A stretch of DNA of 64,000 nt from Brevundimonas poindexterae (GCF_020524625.1 NZ_JAIVLL010000001.1:1054001-1118000); one strand, 5' to 3'. Numbered from the stretch's first letter, positions 54,204-63,528 are shown. Numbers and translations: made by a program. Notes: generated by a model not told the origin, from the letters alone.

Positions 54204-55175
54204 TCAGATCAGCCGGATTTCCTTGAGGCGTTCCGTCAGGAAGTCCTCGGCCATGATCGACTTGCCCGCATAGCGGTCCGGATTGTCGGGCGTGACCGTT
54301 GACGGCAGGGTCTCGATGACGAAATCCGGATTGAAGTGCAGGAAGAACGGCATCGAATAGCGGGCATAGCGGCTGCGCTCGGGTGACGGATTGATCACCC
54401 GGTGGCTTGTCGACGGCAGGACGTGATTGGTCAGCCGCTGCAGCATGTCACCGATGTTGACCACCAGCGCTCCCGGCGGCGGCGCGACGTCCAGCCAGCT
54501 GCCATCCTTCTCCTTCAGCTGCAGGCCGGCTTCTTCGGCGCCCAGCAGCAGGGTGATGACATTGATGTCCTCGTGGGCCCCGGCGCGGACACCGGCGGGT
54601 TCACCCTCGACCGGCGGATAGTGCAGCAGGCGCAGGATGCTGTTGCCCATCTCGACCTTGTCCTCGAAATAGCCGTCCGCAAGGCCCAGGTGGCGTGCGA
54701 TGGCGCGCAGGATACGGGCGCCCAGGGCGTCCATGGCCTCGAACAGGCCATAGACATGCCGGCGGAAGCCCTCGACCTCGGTCGGCCACATGTTGTCGCG
54801 CATGAAGGTGCGGTAGGGATGGCCTTCCGGAAGCTCCCGGCCGACGTGCCAGAACTCCTTGAGGTCAACGGCCGCCGCCCCCTTGGCCGCCTCGACCCCG
54901 AACGGCGTCAGGCCGCGCGCGCCGCCCGTGCCGGGCACGTGATAGGCCCGCTTCACATCCTCGGGCAGGGCAAAGAAGGTCTTGGCGTCATTGAGAGCCC
55001 CGTCGATCACCGCCGGCTCCAGCCCGTGGTCGGCGATCACGGCAAAGCCGTAGCGCTCGAACGATCCGCCCAGCGCATCGGCGAAGGCCTGGAAGTCCTG
55101 GTCGTACAGGGTCATCGAGACGGGGGTGATGCCCCGATCGGAAAGGGTCGAGGCGGAGGAGGTCTGAGCGGTCAC
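54204..55175 (-). CDS. Isopenicillin-N-synthase-like 2-oxoglutarate/Fe(II) oxygenase
   Basis: 323 residues from a GTG at 55175; an ATG at 55277 would add 34 unlike residues. The N-domain (FGSFERYGFAVIADHGLEPAVIDG in outline: GSFERYGFAVIADHGL) leads into the double-stranded beta-helix core. Iron ligands are His and Asp in AGAHEDINVITLL and His in PSTSHRVINP. The 2OG-binding Arg is in RYSMPFFLHF. It oxidises a small molecule with 2-oxoglutarate or as an IPNS-type oxidase; members span ethylene, gibberellin and antibiotic chemistry, so substrate cannot be inferred. It is divergent from the OmpA gene, 178 nt between starts. Confidence 0.9.
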   Translation of the reverse strand: MTAQTSSASTLSDRGITPVSMTLYDQDFQAFADALGGSFERYGFAVIADHGLEPAVIDGALNDAKTFFALPEDVKRAYHVPGTGGARGLTPFGVEAAKGAAAVDLKEFWHVGRELPEGHPYRTFMRDNMWPTEVEGFRRHVYGLFEAMDALGARILRAIARHLGLADGYFEDKVEMGNSILRLLHYPPVEGEPAGVRAGAHEDINVITLLLGAEEAGLQLKEKDGSWLDVAPPPGALVVNIGDMLQRLTNHVLPSTSHRVINPSPERSRYARYSMPFFLHFNPDFVIETLPSTVTPDNPDRYAGKSIMAEDFLTERLKEIRLI

Positions 55176-55291
55176 GGCAGGGATCCGTAGGCGAGGAAGG
55201 GTCTGGACAGGCTGATACGCCCGGAGCCCCCCGGATGGCAAACGACCGACTGTCGCGCTTATGGCCTTTGCGTTCATCCATGGTACAGGCC

Positions 55292-55317
55292 GGAACCTTC
55301 ACCGTAAGCCTCGCGTT
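55292..55317 (+). promoter_or_regulatory. EcfG (general stress) promoter for the OmpA lipoprotein
   Basis: GGAAC at 55292-55296, a 17-nt spacer, CGTT at 55314-55317. This fits the EcfG consensus. The predicted start of transcription lies about 30 nt before the ATG at 55354. Confidence 0.75.
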
Positions 55318-55353
55318 AACCGGGCCTAACGCCCAAGGAACAGGACGAGACAC

Positions 55354-56028
55354 ATGCGCAACAAGATTCTCATGACCGGCGCCGCCATCGGCATTCTGCT
55401 GGGGGGTGCGGCCTGCACGACCATGGACCCCTACAGCTCGACCCCGCGTCGCAACAACACCGGCACTGGCGCCATCGCCGGCGCGCTGGGCGGTGCCGTG
55501 CTCGGCTATCTGACCAACACCTCGGACGGCGAACAGGGCCGCAAGAACGCCCTGATCGGCGCGGGCGTCGGCGCCTTGGCCGGTGCGGCCGTCGGCCAGT
55601 ACATGGACCGCCAGCAGCGCGCCATGGAAGAGCAGCTGTCCGGCACGGGCGTGGGCGTTGTCCGTCAGGGCGACAACCTGGTCCTGCGCATGCCGTCGGA
55701 CGTGACCTTCGCCACCAACCAGTCGAACATCGAGCCGCAGTTCGATGCCGTGCTGCAGGACGTGGCCGCTGTGCTGCAACAGTACGACCGCAGCACCGTC
55801 GACATCATCGGCCACACCGACTCGACCGGTGGCGATGCCATCAACCAGCCGCTGTCGGAGCGTCGCGCCCTGTCGGTCGCCAACGCCCTGATCCGCAACG
55901 GCGTGATGCCCGAGCGCCTGTACATCGAAGGCCGCAGCTCCAGCCAGCCGGTGGCGTCGAATGACACCGCCCAGGGCCGCGCCCAGAACCGTCGCGTCGA
56001 AATCCTGATCCGTCCGTTCCGCGGCTGA
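55354..56028 (+). CDS. OmpA-family lipoprotein with glycine-zipper region
   Basis: 224 residues. The lipobox ends at Cys21 (LLGGAAC), so it is an outer-membrane lipoprotein. A glycine-zipper segment (GTGAIAGALGGAVLGYL, then GALIGAGVGALAGAAVGQY in outline) spans about 38-85. The OmpA peptidoglycan-binding domain follows at about 115-220, with the DIIGHTDSTGGDAINQPLSERRA motif and ASNDTAQGRAQNRRVEILI (Asp and Arg contact diaminopimelate). It ties the outer membrane to the wall. It matches the YiaD/Pal-like group. An EcfG promoter just upstream implies stress induction. It ends at a strong terminator. Confidence 0.95.
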   Translation: MRNKILMTGAAIGILLGGAACTTMDPYSSTPRRNNTGTGAIAGALGGAVLGYLTNTSDGEQGRKNALIGAGVGALAGAAVGQYMDRQQRAMEEQLSGTGVGVVRQGDNLVLRMPSDVTFATNQSNIEPQFDAVLQDVAAVLQQYDRSTVDIIGHTDSTGGDAINQPLSERRALSVANALIRNGVMPERLYIEGRSSSQPVASNDTAQGRAQNRRVEILIRPFRG

Positions 56029-56053
56029 TCGGTCGACCCGACCTGACACAAGA

Positions 56054-56085
56054 AGGCGGATCCCTTCGCGGGGTCCGCCTTTTTT
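56054..56085 (+). terminator. Rho-independent terminator after the OmpA lipoprotein gene
   Basis: AGGCGGATCCC and CGGGGTCCGCCT pair around a TTCG tetraloop (one bulge) and a TTTTTT run follows. It lies 26 nt after the stop codon. Confidence 0.9.
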
Positions 56086-56164
56086 GACGACTCCCGTTCG
56101 GCAAGGCTTGCCCTGCCCCCGCCCGCCGTGCTTTGGCTGGTCACAGGGTTAACCGGGGGACGCC

Positions 56165-56338
56165 GTGGGGCCGGACAATCGGGAATGGATGGAAGGGGCC
56201 AGGCTGGTCTCGATCGGCGTGGTCAGCGCCGTCGTCTCGGCCGGACTGATCATCAGCCTGGGCCGCGCTGTCCTGACCGACAAGGCTGATCCGCCCGTCG
56301 CACGGGCCGAAATCCTGATCCCCGCCTCGACCCGCTAG
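56165..56338 (+). CDS. 57-residue single-pass membrane protein (GTG start)
   Basis: A GTG at 56165 has GGGGGA 5 nt upstream. The product has a polar head (GPDNREWMEGAR), one membrane helix (LVSIGVVSAVVSAGLIISLG) and a cytosolic or periplasmic tail (RAVLTDKADPPVARAEILIP). It lies between the OmpA terminator and the convergent ugd gene, 3 nt from the ugd stop. No family recognised. It needs its own promoter because a terminator separates it from the OmpA gene. Confidence 0.55.
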   Translation: MGPDNREWMEGARLVSIGVVSAVVSAGLIISLGRAVLTDKADPPVARAEILIPASTR

Positions 56339-56341
56339 GGA

Positions 56342-57646
56342 TCAGGCGCGGCCGATCGAAGTGTAGCGGAAGCCCCGGGCCCGCATGTCTTCCGGACGAT
56401 AGATGTTGCGGAGGTCGACGATGACCGGCTGCTTCACCAGCGATTTCAGACGGTCCAGATCCAGCGCCCGGAACGGGTCCCATTCCGTCACGATGACCAC
56501 GACATCGGCGCCCTCGACAGCGTCATAGGGGCCCTCGCGGAAATCGACACCCTGCAGCAGGGCCCTGGCCTCATGCATGCCCTCGGGGTCGAAGGCCCGC
56601 ACCGTGGCACCCGCAGCGACCAGCGCCGGCACCAGATCGAGCGAGGGCGAGTCGCGCATGTCATCGGTATTCGGCTTGAACGTCAGGCCCAGAACCGCGA
56701 CCGTCTTGCCCGACAGGTCGCCGTCCAGCGCCTTCTCGACGCGACCGGCCATGGCCTTCTTGCGCGCGTCATTGACCTCGACCGTGGTCTCGACCAGTCG
56801 CACCGGGCTGCCGGCGTCGACGGCCGTGCGGACCAGCGCCAGGGTATCCTTGGGGAAGCACGAGCCGCCATAGCCCGGACCGGCATGCAGGAATTTCGGT
56901 CCGATGCGGTTGTCCAGACCGATGCCGCGGGCGACCTGTTGCACATCGGCGCCGACGGCCTCGCACAGATCGGCCATCTCGTTGATGAAGGTGATCTTCA
57001 TCGCGAGGAAGGCGTTGGCCGCGTATTTGATCAGCTCGGACGTGCGGCGTCCCACGAACAGCAGCGGCGATTCATTGAGGTTCAGCGGGCGATAGAGCTC
57101 GCTCATCACGGCGCGGGCCTGTTCGTTCTCGGTGCCGACGACGACGCGGTCCGGGCGTTTGAAGTCGCCGATGGCGGCGCCCTCGCGCAGGAACTCGGGA
57201 TTGGAGACGACGGCGAACTCGGCGTCGGGGCGACGTTCGCGGATGATCCGCTCGATCTCATCACCGGTGCCGACCGGCACGGTCGACTTGGTGACGACCA
57301 CCGTAAAGCCGTCGATCAGGTCGGCGATCTCCTCGGCCGCCGAATAGACATAGGACAGGTCCGCGTGGCCGTCGCCCCGGCGCGAGGGCGTGCCCACGGC
57401 GATGAAGACCGCGTCCGCCTCGCGGATGGCCTTCGCGCCGTCGACGGCGAAGAACAGGCGGCCTTCCTCGACATTCTTGGCGACCAGGGTGTCGAGACCG
57501 GGCTCATAGATGGGCATGACGCCCTGCTCCAGCCGCTCGATCTTGGAGGCGTCCTTGTCGACGCAGGTCACCACATGGCCGAAGTCCGCAAAGCAGGCCC
57601 CCGAGACCAGGCCTACATAGCCGGTTCCGATCATCGCCACGCGCAT
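56342..57646 (-). CDS. ugd: UDP-glucose 6-dehydrogenase
   Basis: 434 residues. It oxidises UDP-glucose twice to UDP-glucuronate using NAD+, for capsule, LPS or other polysaccharides. N-terminal NAD motif GTGYVGLVSGACFADFGH; catalytic Cys in GPGYGGSCFPKDTLAL (near residue 260); KSTVPVGTGD and the C-terminal LGLTFKPNTDDMRDSPSLDL are all present. It stands alone here, with no polysaccharide genes next to it, and has about 130 nt upstream holding a hairpin of the preceding gene. Confidence 0.97.
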   Translation of the reverse strand: MRVAMIGTGYVGLVSGACFADFGHVVTCVDKDASKIERLEQGVMPIYEPGLDTLVAKNVEEGRLFFAVDGAKAIREADAVFIAVGTPSRRGDGHADLSYVYSAAEEIADLIDGFTVVVTKSTVPVGTGDEIERIIRERRPDAEFAVVSNPEFLREGAAIGDFKRPDRVVVGTENEQARAVMSELYRPLNLNESPLLFVGRRTSELIKYAANAFLAMKITFINEMADLCEAVGADVQQVARGIGLDNRIGPKFLHAGPGYGGSCFPKDTLALVRTAVDAGSPVRLVETTVEVNDARKKAMAGRVEKALDGDLSGKTVAVLGLTFKPNTDDMRDSPSLDLVPALVAAGATVRAFDPEGMHEARALLQGVDFREGPYDAVEGADVVVIVTEWDPFRALDLDRLKSLVKQPVIVDLRNIYRPEDMRARGFRYTSIGRA

Positions 57647-57738
57647 GAGGTGCCCCTTTTCGCTGTCCGGAGATTTACGGTCGCTCGCATAGCCCGCCTG
57701 TCCCGCAAAGAACAGGGGGTTGGCTCATGCCGGAGGCA

Positions 57739-57765
57739 GCGGGGGCACCGGTGGGTCACCCCCGC
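57739..57765. terminator. Hairpin downstream of the beta-oxidation genes
   Basis: Perfect 7-bp arms GCGGGGG/CCCCCGC around a loop that itself contains CACCGGTG. It lies 12 nt after the last gene of the fad pair on the minus strand. No T tract follows, so it is a weak or factor-dependent terminator at best. Confidence 0.4.
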
Positions 57766-57776
57766 GCTTCAGGGGA

Positions 57777-59951
57777 TCAGGCGGCGGCCTTTTGCGGGGC
57801 GAACTTGCCGTAGAAGGTCTCACCCTTCGCCGCCATGTCTCGCAGCAGCTGCGGCGGGCTGAACCGGTCGCCGTACTTCGCGGCATAGGCGTCGGCCTGT
57901 TCCACGAAAGCCTTCAGCCCGTACTGGTCGATGTAGGTGATCGGACCGCCGGTCCAGGGCGCGAAGCCCCAGGCCAGGATGGCGCCGACATCGGCCTCGC
58001 GCGGGTCGTCGATGACGCCCTCTTCCCAGCAGCGGGCGACCTCGACCGCCTGACGGAACAGCAGACGGCGACGCTGGTCCTCGACATCGGCCATCGACAG
58101 CTCGTCGACCTTGACCGGCGCCAGGTCGGCCAGACCCGACCAGATGACCTTGGGCTTCTGGTCATAGTCATAGAAACCCTTGCCGTTCTTGCGGCCGTAG
58201 CGGCCCAGATCCTCGACCATCTTGCGGACGATCTCGGAGCCCGGCAGCGGCTGATAGGCGGCGCCCAGGTCCTCGGCGGTCTGTTTGGCGATCTTGACCG
58301 ACAGGTCGAGCGCCACGTCGTCGTGCATTTCCAGCGGGCCGCGCGGCATGCCGGTCGAGCGGCCGATGTTGTCGATCAGCACGGGCGAGATGCCCTCTTC
58401 CAGCATGGCCATGCCCTCGGCCACATAGGTGCCGAAGCAGCGCGATGTGTAGAAGCCGCGCCCGTCGTTGACGACGATCGGGGTCTTCTTGATCTTCATG
58501 ACGTAGTCGAGCGATTTGGCGATGGCCGCCTTGCCCGTCTTTTCGCCGAGGATGATCTCGACCAGCATCATCTTGTCGACCGGCGAGAAGAAGTGGATGC
58601 CGATGAAGTCCTCGGGGCGCACCGACGCCTCGGCCAGGCCGGTGATCGGCAGGGTCGAGGTGTTGGAGCCGAAGATGGCACCCGGCTCCAGCTGGGCCTC
58701 GGCGCGCTTCGTCACATCCGCCTTGATCTCGCGGTTCTCGAACACGGCCTCGATGACCAGGTCCGAGCCCTTGATCAGGTCATAGTCGGTCGTGGCGGTA
58801 ACCGAGGCCAGCAGGGCGTCATACTTGTCCTGGGTCAGCTGGCCGCGCGACAGGCGCTTCTTCAGCAGCTCCTCGACATGGGCCTTGCCCTTGTCGGCGC
58901 TTTCCTGATCGCGGTCGATCAGGATGGTCTCGATGCCGGCCATGGCGTTCACATAGGCGATGCCCGCGCCCATCATGCCGGCGCCCAGCACCGTGACCTT
59001 CTTCGGGTCGGACTTGGGCACATCGGCGGGACGGAGCGCGCCCTTGTCCAGCTCCTGCTTCGACAGGAACAGGCTGCGGATCATGCCCTGGGCCTGGGGC
59101 GTCATCAGGGTCTTGATGAAATAGCGGGTCTCGACGCGCAGGGCGGCATCCATGGGCAGCTGCACGCCCTCATAGACCGCCTTCATCAGGTTCATGGCCG
59201 CGGGATAGTTGCCGTAGGTCTGCTTGCGCAGCATGGCATTGCCGACCAGGAAGTTCTGGATGCCGGCCGGGTGATAGGGGCCGCCGCCCGGCAGTTTGAA
59301 GCCCTTGTCGTCCCACGGCTGGGCGGCCTTGCCGCCGCCCTTGACCCAGGCCTTCGCGGCCTCGACCTCGGTGCCGGCCGGGACGACCTCGTGCACGATG
59401 CCGGCGCCCCTGGCGTCGTTCGGACGGAAGGACTTGCCCTCGGTCATGGCCATCATGGCGGCCTGCACGCCGATCAGGCGCGTCAGGCGCTGGGTGCCGC
59501 CACCGCCGGGGAACAGACCGACCTTGATCTCGGGCAGGCCCAGCTGGATCTTCGGGCTGTCGCCGACCACGCGGTAGTGACAGGCCAGGGTCAGTTCCAG
59601 ACCGCCGCCCAGCGCCAGGCCGTTGATGGCCGCCGCCACCGGCTTGCCGCAGGTTTCCAGTGCGCGCAGGGCGCCGTTCAGGCGCCAGCCGGCGTCAAAG
59701 GCCGCCTGCAGATCGGATCCGCCCAGCATGCCCGCAGCCATGTCGCCGAGGTCGGCGCCGGCGCAGAAGCCCGAGCTCTTGCCCGAGGTCAGGACCGCAC
59801 CCTTGATGGCGTCGTCGGTCTTCACCTGCTCGACCCATTCGGGGATTTCCTGCATGACCTTGCCGGTCAGGGTGTTCATCGACCGCCCGGGCACGTCGAA
59901 GGTGATCAGGGCGATGCCGTCGGAGTCGACGTCGATCTTGAAGTTTTCCAT
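57777..59951 (-). CDS. Multifunctional beta-oxidation protein (enoyl-CoA hydratase/3-hydroxyacyl-CoA dehydrogenase)
   Basis: 724 residues from the ATG at 59951 (GGGAG upstream; a TTG two codons earlier is possible). The N-terminal crotonase domain (~1-190) has [11 protein letters not shown] and the [22 protein letters not shown] oxyanion segment. The NAD-binding domain begins [23 protein letters not shown] (~320), followed by the dehydrogenase C-domains ([19 protein letters not shown]). It performs hydration and oxidation of acyl-CoA in fatty-acid breakdown, FadB/FadJ-like. It follows the thiolase gene by 17 nt, forming the usual alpha/beta pair. Confidence 0.95.
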   Translation of the reverse strand: MENFKIDVDSDGIALITFDVPGRSMNTLTGKVMQEIPEWVEQVKTDDAIKGAVLTSGKSSGFCAGADLGDMAAGMLGGSDLQAAFDAGWRLNGALRALETCGKPVAAAINGLALGGGLELTLACHYRVVGDSPKIQLGLPEIKVGLFPGGGGTQRLTRLIGVQAAMMAMTEGKSFRPNDARGAGIVHEVVPAGTEVEAAKAWVKGGGKAAQPWDDKGFKLPGGGPYHPAGIQNFLVGNAMLRKQTYGNYPAAMNLMKAVYEGVQLPMDAALRVETRYFIKTLMTPQAQGMIRSLFLSKQELDKGALRPADVPKSDPKKVTVLGAGMMGAGIAYVNAMAGIETILIDRDQESADKGKAHVEELLKKRLSRGQLTQDKYDALLASVTATTDYDLIKGSDLVIEAVFENREIKADVTKRAEAQLEPGAIFGSNTSTLPITGLAEASVRPEDFIGIHFFSPVDKMMLVEIILGEKTGKAAIAKSLDYVMKIKKTPIVVNDGRGFYTSRCFGTYVAEGMAMLEEGISPVLIDNIGRSTGMPRGPLEMHDDVALDLSVKIAKQTAEDLGAAYQPLPGSEIVRKMVEDLGRYGRKNGKGFYDYDQKPKVIWSGLADLAPVKVDELSMADVEDQRRRLLFRQAVEVARCWEEGVIDDPREADVGAILAWGFAPWTGGPITYIDQYGLKAFVEQADAYAAKYGDRFSPPQLLRDMAAKGETFYGKFAPQKAAA

Positions 59952-59968
59952 GGTCAATTTCTCCCGGA

Positions 59969-61174
59969 TCAGACGCGTTCGATGACGGTGGCGGTGCCCA
60001 TGCCGCCGCCGATGCAGAGGGTGGCAAGCGCCGTGGTCTTGTCCGAGCGTTCCAGCTCGTCCAGCACGGTGCCGAGGATCATGGCCCCGGTGGCGCCCAG
60101 CGGGTGGCCCATGGCGATGGCGCCGCCGCAGACGTTGATCTTGTCATGCGGGATGTTGAGCGCCTGCATGTAGCGCAGCACGACGGCGGCAAAGGCCTCG
60201 TTCAGCTCGAAGAGATCGATGTCGGTCGGCTCCATGCCCAGCTTGCCCAGCAGCTTGTTGGTCACGAACTCGGGGCCGGTCAGCATGATGGAGGGCTCGG
60301 ACCCGATCGAGGCAGCGCCCTTGATGCGTGCCCGCGGCTCGAGGCCCAGGGCACGACCGGCGGCGAGCGTGCCGATCAGCACACCCGCCGAGCCGTCGAC
60401 GATGCCGGAGGAGTTGCCCGGCGTGTGCACGTGATTGACGCGGGCGACCTCGGGGTAGCGCTGGTTGATCACGGCGTCGAACGCCATCTCGCCCATCATG
60501 GCGAAGGACGGGTTGAGGCCGCCCAGGGTCTGCATATCGGTGTTGGGGCGGATGGTCTCGTCGTGATCGAGGATGGTCAGGCCCAGCTGGTCCTTCACCG
60601 GCACGACCGACTTCGAGAACCGGCCCTCGGCCCAGGATTGGGCGGCGCGCTTGTGGCTCTCGACCGCATAGGCATCGACGTCGGCGCGCGAGAAGCCCCA
60701 CTTGGAGGCGATCATGTCGGCCGAGACGCCCTGGGGCACGAAATAGGTCTTGAAGGCGCTGGTCGGGTCAACCGGCCAGGCGCCGCCGTCCGAGCCCATG
60801 GGCACGCGGCTCATGGCCTCGATGCCGCCGCCCACGGCGAACTCGGCCTCGCCCGACTTGACCTTGGCGGCCGCGATATTGACGGCTTCCAGTCCCGAGG
60901 CACAGAAGCGGTTGACCTGCACGCCCGCCGTGGTCTCGGCCCAGCCGGCGTTCATGACGGCGGTGCGGGCGATATCGGCGCCCTGTTCGCCCACCGGCGA
61001 GACGCAGCCGAGGATGACGTCATCGACCTTCGACGTGTCGAGGCCGTTCCGGTCGCGCAGGGCTTCCAGCACCTGGGTCGCCAGGCTGAGGGCGGTGATC
61101 TCGTGAAGGGAGCCGTCCTTCTTCCCCTTGCCGCGCGGGGTGCGGACGGCATCAAAGATATAGGCCTCGGTCAT
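59969..61174 (-). CDS. Acetyl-CoA C-acyltransferase (thiolase)
   Basis: 401 residues. It cleaves 3-ketoacyl-CoA with CoA in beta-oxidation. The nucleophile Cys is in [15 protein letters not shown] (~90). The His pair sits in [10 protein letters not shown] and [16 protein letters not shown], and the second Cys is in [11 protein letters not shown]. The insert between (~120-200) matches the FadA/FadI-like degradative type. The gene is first in the two-gene operon with the multifunctional protein; a phased ACGT repeat 107-124 nt upstream looks like its control site. Confidence 0.95.
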   Translation of the reverse strand: MTEAYIFDAVRTPRGKGKKDGSLHEITALSLATQVLEALRDRNGLDTSKVDDVILGCVSPVGEQGADIARTAVMNAGWAETTAGVQVNRFCASGLEAVNIAAAKVKSGEAEFAVGGGIEAMSRVPMGSDGGAWPVDPTSAFKTYFVPQGVSADMIASKWGFSRADVDAYAVESHKRAAQSWAEGRFSKSVVPVKDQLGLTILDHDETIRPNTDMQTLGGLNPSFAMMGEMAFDAVINQRYPEVARVNHVHTPGNSSGIVDGSAGVLIGTLAAGRALGLEPRARIKGAASIGSEPSIMLTGPEFVTNKLLGKLGMEPTDIDLFELNEAFAAVVLRYMQALNIPHDKINVCGGAIAMGHPLGATGAMILGTVLDELERSDKTTALATLCIGGGMGTATVIERV

Positions 61175-61280
61175 GGGCGGTCCTCTTTTGCTGGCCCTGC
61201 CGCTCGGCCCCCAAGGCGTCTGTTGGCGCCTCGCAGGGTGAGGGCAAGTTCGGAATCGAAACGTGGGGGTCAGAAACCCT

Positions 61281-61298
61281 ACGTTTACGTCAACGTCA
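61281..61298. promoter_or_regulatory. Three phased ACGT half-sites before the fad operon
   Basis: ACGTTT ACGTCA ACGTCA: three ACGT tetramers exactly 6 bp apart (61281, 61287, 61293). Similar TTACGTxxACGT boxes are known for LiuR/FadP-like regulators of acyl-CoA breakdown. It lies 107 nt upstream of the thiolase start. Confidence 0.5.
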
Positions 61299-61328
61299 AG
61301 TATGAAAGCGGGTGACCGGCCTCAAGCC

Positions 61329-62594
61329 CTAGGGCGTGAACAGGCGCACCAGCTTGCCATTGTCTTCGTCGGTGATGGCCCAGACCGCGCCGTCGGGCCC
61401 CACGGCCACGTCGCGGATGCGGTCACCCAGATCGGTCAGCAGGCGCTCCTCTCCGACGACCCGATCACCCTCGATGACCAGCCGGGCGATGTGGCGCTCC
61501 TTCAGACCGGCCACCAGCAGATTGCCCTGCCAGCCCGGGAACATGGCCCCGTCATAGAAGGTCATGCCGCCGGGCGCGATCACGGGATCCCAGTAATAGA
61601 CCGGCTGTTCGGTGCCTTCCTTTTGGGTGATGCCCTCATTGATCTCGCCGCCGCGGTACTCGATGCCATAGGCCACCTCGGGCCAGCCATAGTTGAGGCC
61701 CGCGCGGTCCAGATTGATCTCGTCCCCGCCGCGGGTGCCGTGCTCGACGGTCCAGACCTGGCCATCGGGGGCCACGGCGATCCCCTGCACATTGCGATGG
61801 CCGAGCGACCAGATTTCCGGCAGGGCGCCCTCGCGGCCGACGAAGGGGTTGTCTTCGGGCACTGAGCCATCGGCATTGATGCGGATGGTCTTGCCCATGT
61901 GCGAGCCCAGATCCTGGGCCTGGGGCCGCATGCGTGCGTCGGACCGCTCGCCCAGGGTGATGAACAGGGTCCCGTCGAGGGCAAAGGCGAGGGATGAGCC
62001 GAAATGCTTGTCGCCGTCATAGGTGGGCAAGGCGCGGAAGATCACCTCGACGTTGTCGACCCGGGTGCCGTCGTCCGACAGCACGCCCCGCGCGACAGAG
62101 GTGGCATTGCCGCCCTCGCGCGGCTCGGCATAGCTCCAGTAGATACGTCGGTCCGAGGAAAAGTCCGGACCCAGGATGACGTCCAGCAGCCCCCCCTGTC
62201 CGCGGGCATCTACCGCGGGCAGGCCGGCGATCGGCTCGCCCACCTGTCCGTCGGCCGTGATGATGCGCAGCCGGCCGGGCCGTTCCGTCACCAGCCAGTT
62301 GCCGTCGGGCAGCAGGGCCAGCCCCCAGGGGTGGCTGAGCCCCTCGGCCACCACTGTGTGGCTGAGGGTGGCTTCGGTCGTTACGCCGGGCGCGCGCGTC
62401 TGGCCTTCGAAGGCCGGGGTCTGGTTGGGCGCATTGGGGGGTCGGGTCTCGACCGGGTCGCCGGGCCCGGACTGGGCCGCACCGGCGCTGCCCGTCATAT
62501 TGCAGGCGGCCAGCAGGGTCGCGAGGGAGGCGGCAAGGACCAGCCGTCCCCGGGGCGTGCGGCGGGACAGGGGGCGGGCGTCAAAAAAGGGCAT
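61329..62594 (-). CDS. PQQ-dependent sugar dehydrogenase-like lipoprotein
   Basis: 421 residues from the ATG at 62594 (GGGA upstream); an earlier ATG 11 codons up is in frame. The lipobox ends at Cys31 (LATLLAAC), so it is an envelope lipoprotein. The six-bladed propeller of soluble glucose dehydrogenase type is clear: GLSHPWGLALLPDGNWLVTERPGRL, GQGGLLDVILGPDF, HRNVQGIAVAPDGQVWTVEHGTRGGDEINL, then GLKERHIARLV. Ligands of PQQ and Ca are in the usual loops, but no pqq genes are here. It oxidises aldoses; the E. coli homologue YliI has the same shape. Preceded by an EcfG-like box. Confidence 0.93.
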   Translation of the reverse strand: MPFFDARPLSRRTPRGRLVLAASLATLLAACNMTGSAGAAQSGPGDPVETRPPNAPNQTPAFEGQTRAPGVTTEATLSHTVVAEGLSHPWGLALLPDGNWLVTERPGRLRIITADGQVGEPIAGLPAVDARGQGGLLDVILGPDFSSDRRIYWSYAEPREGGNATSVARGVLSDDGTRVDNVEVIFRALPTYDGDKHFGSSLAFALDGTLFITLGERSDARMRPQAQDLGSHMGKTIRINADGSVPEDNPFVGREGALPEIWSLGHRNVQGIAVAPDGQVWTVEHGTRGGDEINLDRAGLNYGWPEVAYGIEYRGGEINEGITQKEGTEQPVYYWDPVIAPGGMTFYDGAMFPGWQGNLLVAGLKERHIARLVIEGDRVVGEERLLTDLGDRIRDVAVGPDGAVWAITDEDNGKLVRLFTP

Positions 62595-62631
62595 GGGGAA
62601 TCCCGGCAAGCTAAGGAGAGCGCCCATCCTA

Positions 62632-62657
62632 TACGCTTCTCGACGTTCTGCCGTTCC
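62632..62657 (-). promoter_or_regulatory. EcfG-like promoter for the sugar dehydrogenase gene (variant -10)
   Basis: On the minus strand GGAAC (62657-62653), a 17-nt spacer, then CGTA (62635-62632) instead of CGTT. The gene start is 38 nt downstream. One mismatch makes this weaker than the two exact sites in the window. Confidence 0.4.
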
Positions 62658-62686
62658 GGAAACGCAGCAGGGAGAAGACGGGACGC

Positions 62687-62715
62687 TTGAATCGCCGTGC
62701 GCGGCCCTATATAGC
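62687..62715 (+). promoter_or_regulatory. Sigma-70-type promoter of the tRNA-Met gene
   Basis: TTGAAT (62687-62692), a 17-nt spacer, TATAGC (62710-62715). It lies 52 nt before the tRNA and both elements are close to consensus. Confidence 0.65.
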
Positions 62716-62766
62716 GACGCGTCTCGCGCGGGCCCCCGATCCGGCCCCTGCGACCCGGTGACCCGG

Positions 62767-62843
62767 GGCTGGATAGCTCAGCTGGTTAGAGCGGTGGATT
62801 CATAACCCACAGGTCGGCGGTTCAAGTCCGCCTCCAGCCACCA
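62767..62843 (+). tRNA. tRNA-Met, anticodon CAT (elongator type)
   Basis: 77 nt including encoded CCA. The acceptor is GGCTGGA/TCCAGCC, the D arm GCTC/GAGC, the T arm GGCGG/CCGCC with TTCAAGT. The loop TTCATAA puts CAT at 34-36; the last anticodon-stem pair is A-C. It lacks the initiator C1-A72 mismatch. A CAT anticodon could also be the lysidine-modified tRNA-Ile2; the body looks more like elongator Met. Confidence 0.9.
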
Positions 62844-63020
62844 CCTTCTTTCGTTCAATCGATCACGTGGATCTCGCACCCTGCGGGCGGCAGGCCGTCG
62901 GTCGTCAAGCAACCCGGCATCGGCCCACGCTCCTGCCCCCCGTCTTCGGGATTGTCAGAAACCAACGTTTGGCCCTATGGAAATTTCTGGCGATCAGGTC
63001 GCCTTTCATGGGGGAACGAG

Positions 63021-63434
63021 ATGCGCGGATGGGCAGTGGGGATCATGGGCCTTGGCAGCATGATGATGGCCGGATGCGAGACCTTCGACGACTACATGAT
63101 CGCCAGTGAGACGGGGCTGATGCTGGAAGGCGCCATCGTCCGTGTCGACACGATGGAGACGTTCACGGGCGATCGGTACGACCAGTTCCGGGTGTGGAAC
63201 GGGGGGTCCAGAGCCATCTGCGCACAGGTCGTGTTCAACGGGTCCAACAATTATGCGGGCGGCGGCTATTCCATGGGGAGCGTCTACAGCGTCGCTCCCG
63301 GCACCACCGTAGATATCGGCTACGTTCAGTATCCCGCAAATTACGGCTACCAGAGCCGCCTCTGGACGCCGCAGTCAAACGGGGCGTGCGGCTCCTATGA
63401 AGGGGCAGCCCAGCGGAAGGCAGCCGGGGGCTGA
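63021..63434 (+). CDS. Small lipoprotein of unknown function
   Basis: 137 residues from the ATG at 63021 with GGGGGA 6 nt upstream. The lipobox ends at Cys19 (MMMAGC). The mature domain is beta-rich (GAIVRVDTMETFTGDRYDQFRVWNGG, then AICAQVVFNGSNNYAGGGYSMG and TVDIGYVQYPANYGYQSRLW) with two further Cys (ICAQ, ACGS) that could form a disulfide. It looks like a small beta-sandwich in the envelope. No family recognised. The gene begins 177 nt after the tRNA-Met. Confidence 0.8.
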   Translation: MRGWAVGIMGLGSMMMAGCETFDDYMIASETGLMLEGAIVRVDTMETFTGDRYDQFRVWNGGSRAICAQVVFNGSNNYAGGGYSMGSVYSVAPGTTVDIGYVQYPANYGYQSRLWTPQSNGACGSYEGAAQRKAAGG

Positions 63435-63528
63435 TCGCAGTCCTTCACTTGCCGGCGGCACCCCGCCCTTTCACGCGCAGATCAAGCGGCGAAGGCAGGC
63501 GCCGCGCAGTACGTCCGACGACGGCGTC

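Noticed and set aside
57720..60173. 817-codon open frame on the plus strand
   Set aside because: Antisense to the multifunctional beta-oxidation gene, which has complete domain motifs. The plus-strand product has none.
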